Positions 5,726-6,774 of a stretch of 6,774 nt of DNA are shown one piece after another; within the stretch, counting starts at the first letter, position 1, and every line of letters starts with the position of its first letter. A model generated the notes under the pieces. It was not told the DNA's origin. It ran no database searches and saw only the letters and a program-made list of their open reading frames with translations. Both the position numbers and the translations under genes were made by a program. Origin of the DNA: a bacterium (GTDB taxonomy: Bacteria; Spirochaetota; UBA4802; UBA5550); contig JAAENB010000286.1 in NCBI GenBank assembly GCA_024224995.1, forward strand, positions 1 through 6,774, in the 5' to 3' direction.

Positions 5726-6774
5726 GTGAAAACAGGAAACATAGTAAAAAAAGGATTACGAGTAATAGCACTTTTATTAGTATTGATTGTCATAGGAATA
5801 ACTCTATTTTTGTATCAGACATTGCCCCAGCGGGACGGAGAATTAAACATCCCCGGACTAAAAGAAAAAGTCGAGGTCATTTATGATGCCTGGGGAGTGC
5901 CGCATATTTATGCGTCAAACGAAGAGGACGCGTACCGGGCACTGGGGTATGTTCACGCCCAGGACCGGCTTTTCCAGATGGAGATGACCAGGAGGCTGGC
6001 AAAGGGAGAGCTGGCAGAGGTGCTGGGGAAAAAGCTGTTAAAAACCGATAAATTTTTCAGGACCCTATGGATCAAAGGGTTCGCGAAAGAATATGTAAAA
6101 ACAATACCTGGAGATAATAAAGCGCTCGTGTTGAGTAAAATTTACCTGGAAGGGGTAAATCATTTTTTAGAGACCGGGCCAACGCCAATAGAGTTTCACC
6201 TTATAGGAATCCCGAAGAAACCTTTCACCCTGGAAGATTCATTCGCAATAGGCGGTTATATTTCGTACAGCTTTGCCTCGGCCTTTAAAACCGATCCGCT
6301 GTTAAGCTATATCAAAGAAACCTATGGCGCGGCATATCTCAAGGACCTGGGGTATTACAGCGCGAAAGAGACAATACCCGGAGCGGGAATGCACGCGGGA
6401 AATTATGAAACCCTGGCCGACCTGGGACTTCTGGCGGTAGAGATTGAAGAAACAACATCACCCATCGGGATGTTCGAAGGGAGTAATGCCTGGGTAATTT
6501 CCGGGAGCAAAACAAAGTCGGGAAAACCCATACTGGCCAGTGATCCCCATGTAAAATTTAGTATCCCATCGGTCTGGTATGAGGCGCATGTATGGGCACC
6601 GGGTTTTGAGCTGTATGGGCATTACCTCGCGGGAGTGCCAATGGCAATGCTGGGGCATAACCGGCACATGGGATGGGGCATAACCATGTTTAAGAATGAC
6701 GATATAAATTTTTTCACGGAAAAGGTAAACCCGGAAAATCCCGGAGAGGTATGGCAGAATGGGAAATGGGAGAA
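5726..6774 (+). CDS. Penicillin acylase family Ntn-hydrolase (5' part, runs off window)
   Basis: The first 349 codons of an exported amidase are visible; the family is usually 700-850 residues. The GTG at 5726 is set by a perfect AGGAGG 5 nt upstream (5715-5720). Residues 13-29 form a hydrophobic signal peptide or anchor after a K/R-rich start, so the enzyme acts outside the cytoplasm. The alpha-chain region has the family motifs DAWGVPHIYA and ALGYVHAQDRLFQMEMTRRL. Autocatalytic cleavage is expected at Gly252-Ser253 in FEGSNAW, making Ser253 the N-terminal nucleophile of the beta chain. The 23rd beta residue is His (ILASDPHV), as in cephalosporin acylases and AHL acylases such as PvdQ, whereas penicillin G acylase has Gln. 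GHNRHMGWGITM follows near beta 58-69. The later catalytic Asn and Arg lie beyond the window. Substrate is open: penicillins, acyl-homoserine lactones or other N-acyl amides. Confidence 0.93.
   Translation, partial: MKTGNIVKKGLRVIALLLVLIVIGITLFLYQTLPQRDGELNIPGLKEKVEVIYDAWGVPHIYASNEEDAYRALGYVHAQDRLFQMEMTRRLAKGELAEVLGKKLLKTDKFFRTLWIKGFAKEYVKTIPGDNKALVLSKIYLEGVNHFLETGPTPIEFHLIGIPKKPFTLEDSFAIGGYISYSFASAFKTDPLLSYIKETYGAAYLKDLGYYSAKETIPGAGMHAGNYETLADLGLLAVEIEETTSPIGMFEGSNAWVISGSKTKSGKPILASDPHVKFSIPSVWYEAHVWAPGFELYGHYLAGVPMAMLGHNRHMGWGITMFKNDDINFFTEKVNPENPGEVWQNGKWE

Overview
The window is bacterial: promoters look sigma-70-like (TTGACA and TATAAT boxes with 16-17 bp spacers) and most genes have strong Shine-Dalgarno sites (AAGGAGG, AGGAGG, AAAGGAG). 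Moderate GC, palindrome-rich intergenic DNA, an eCIS-core (DUF4157) protein, an acyl-CoA dehydrogenase and a penicillin-acylase-type enzyme would suit an anaerobic environmental lineage such as a Desulfobacterota- or Aminicenantes-like organism. That placement is a guess from gene content; nothing in the window fixes the taxon.

Layout. (1) Positions 1-310 carry no supported gene but hold a 14-bp-arm inverted repeat, a 12-bp tandem repeat and the start of a REP-like palindrome. (2) Positions 310-580 (minus strand) hold a small gene with a perfect Shine-Dalgarno site, broken by a single-base frameshift in a GGGGGAGAGAGAG tract; it is not visible as one open frame. (3) Positions 609-763 are a leader with a strong intrinsic terminator that competes with another hairpin, in front of an AT-rich solitary XRE-type regulator (764-1111, plus). 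(4) Positions 1238-3922 (minus) are a two-gene operon: a 720-residue eCIS-core protein with a glycine-rich hydrophobic C-terminus, and, 3 bp later, a very acidic 172-residue HEAT-like protein. (5) Positions 3923-4217 contain the promoter of that operon and a GC-rich cluster of palindromes. (6) Positions 4218-5510 (minus) encode an acyl-CoA dehydrogenase whose catalytic glutamate is in the long-chain/isovaleryl position. (7) Positions 5511-5725 are a divergent promoter region. (8) From 5726 to the window end (plus) runs the 5' part of an exported Ntn-hydrolase of the penicillin acylase family.

The most interesting unit is the two-gene operon. I read it as a candidate effector/immunity pair: the eCIS-core protein has the standard N-terminal motifs and HELTH-containing DUF4157 domain, followed by an Ig/PKD-like stretch, an unrecognised middle, and a membrane-prone C-terminus, with a small acidic repeat protein translationally coupled to it. 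No contractile-injection structural genes lie in the window, so delivery is inferred from the family. The dehydrogenase and the acylase are divergently transcribed from closely spaced promoters and may share control, but no metabolic link between them is visible.
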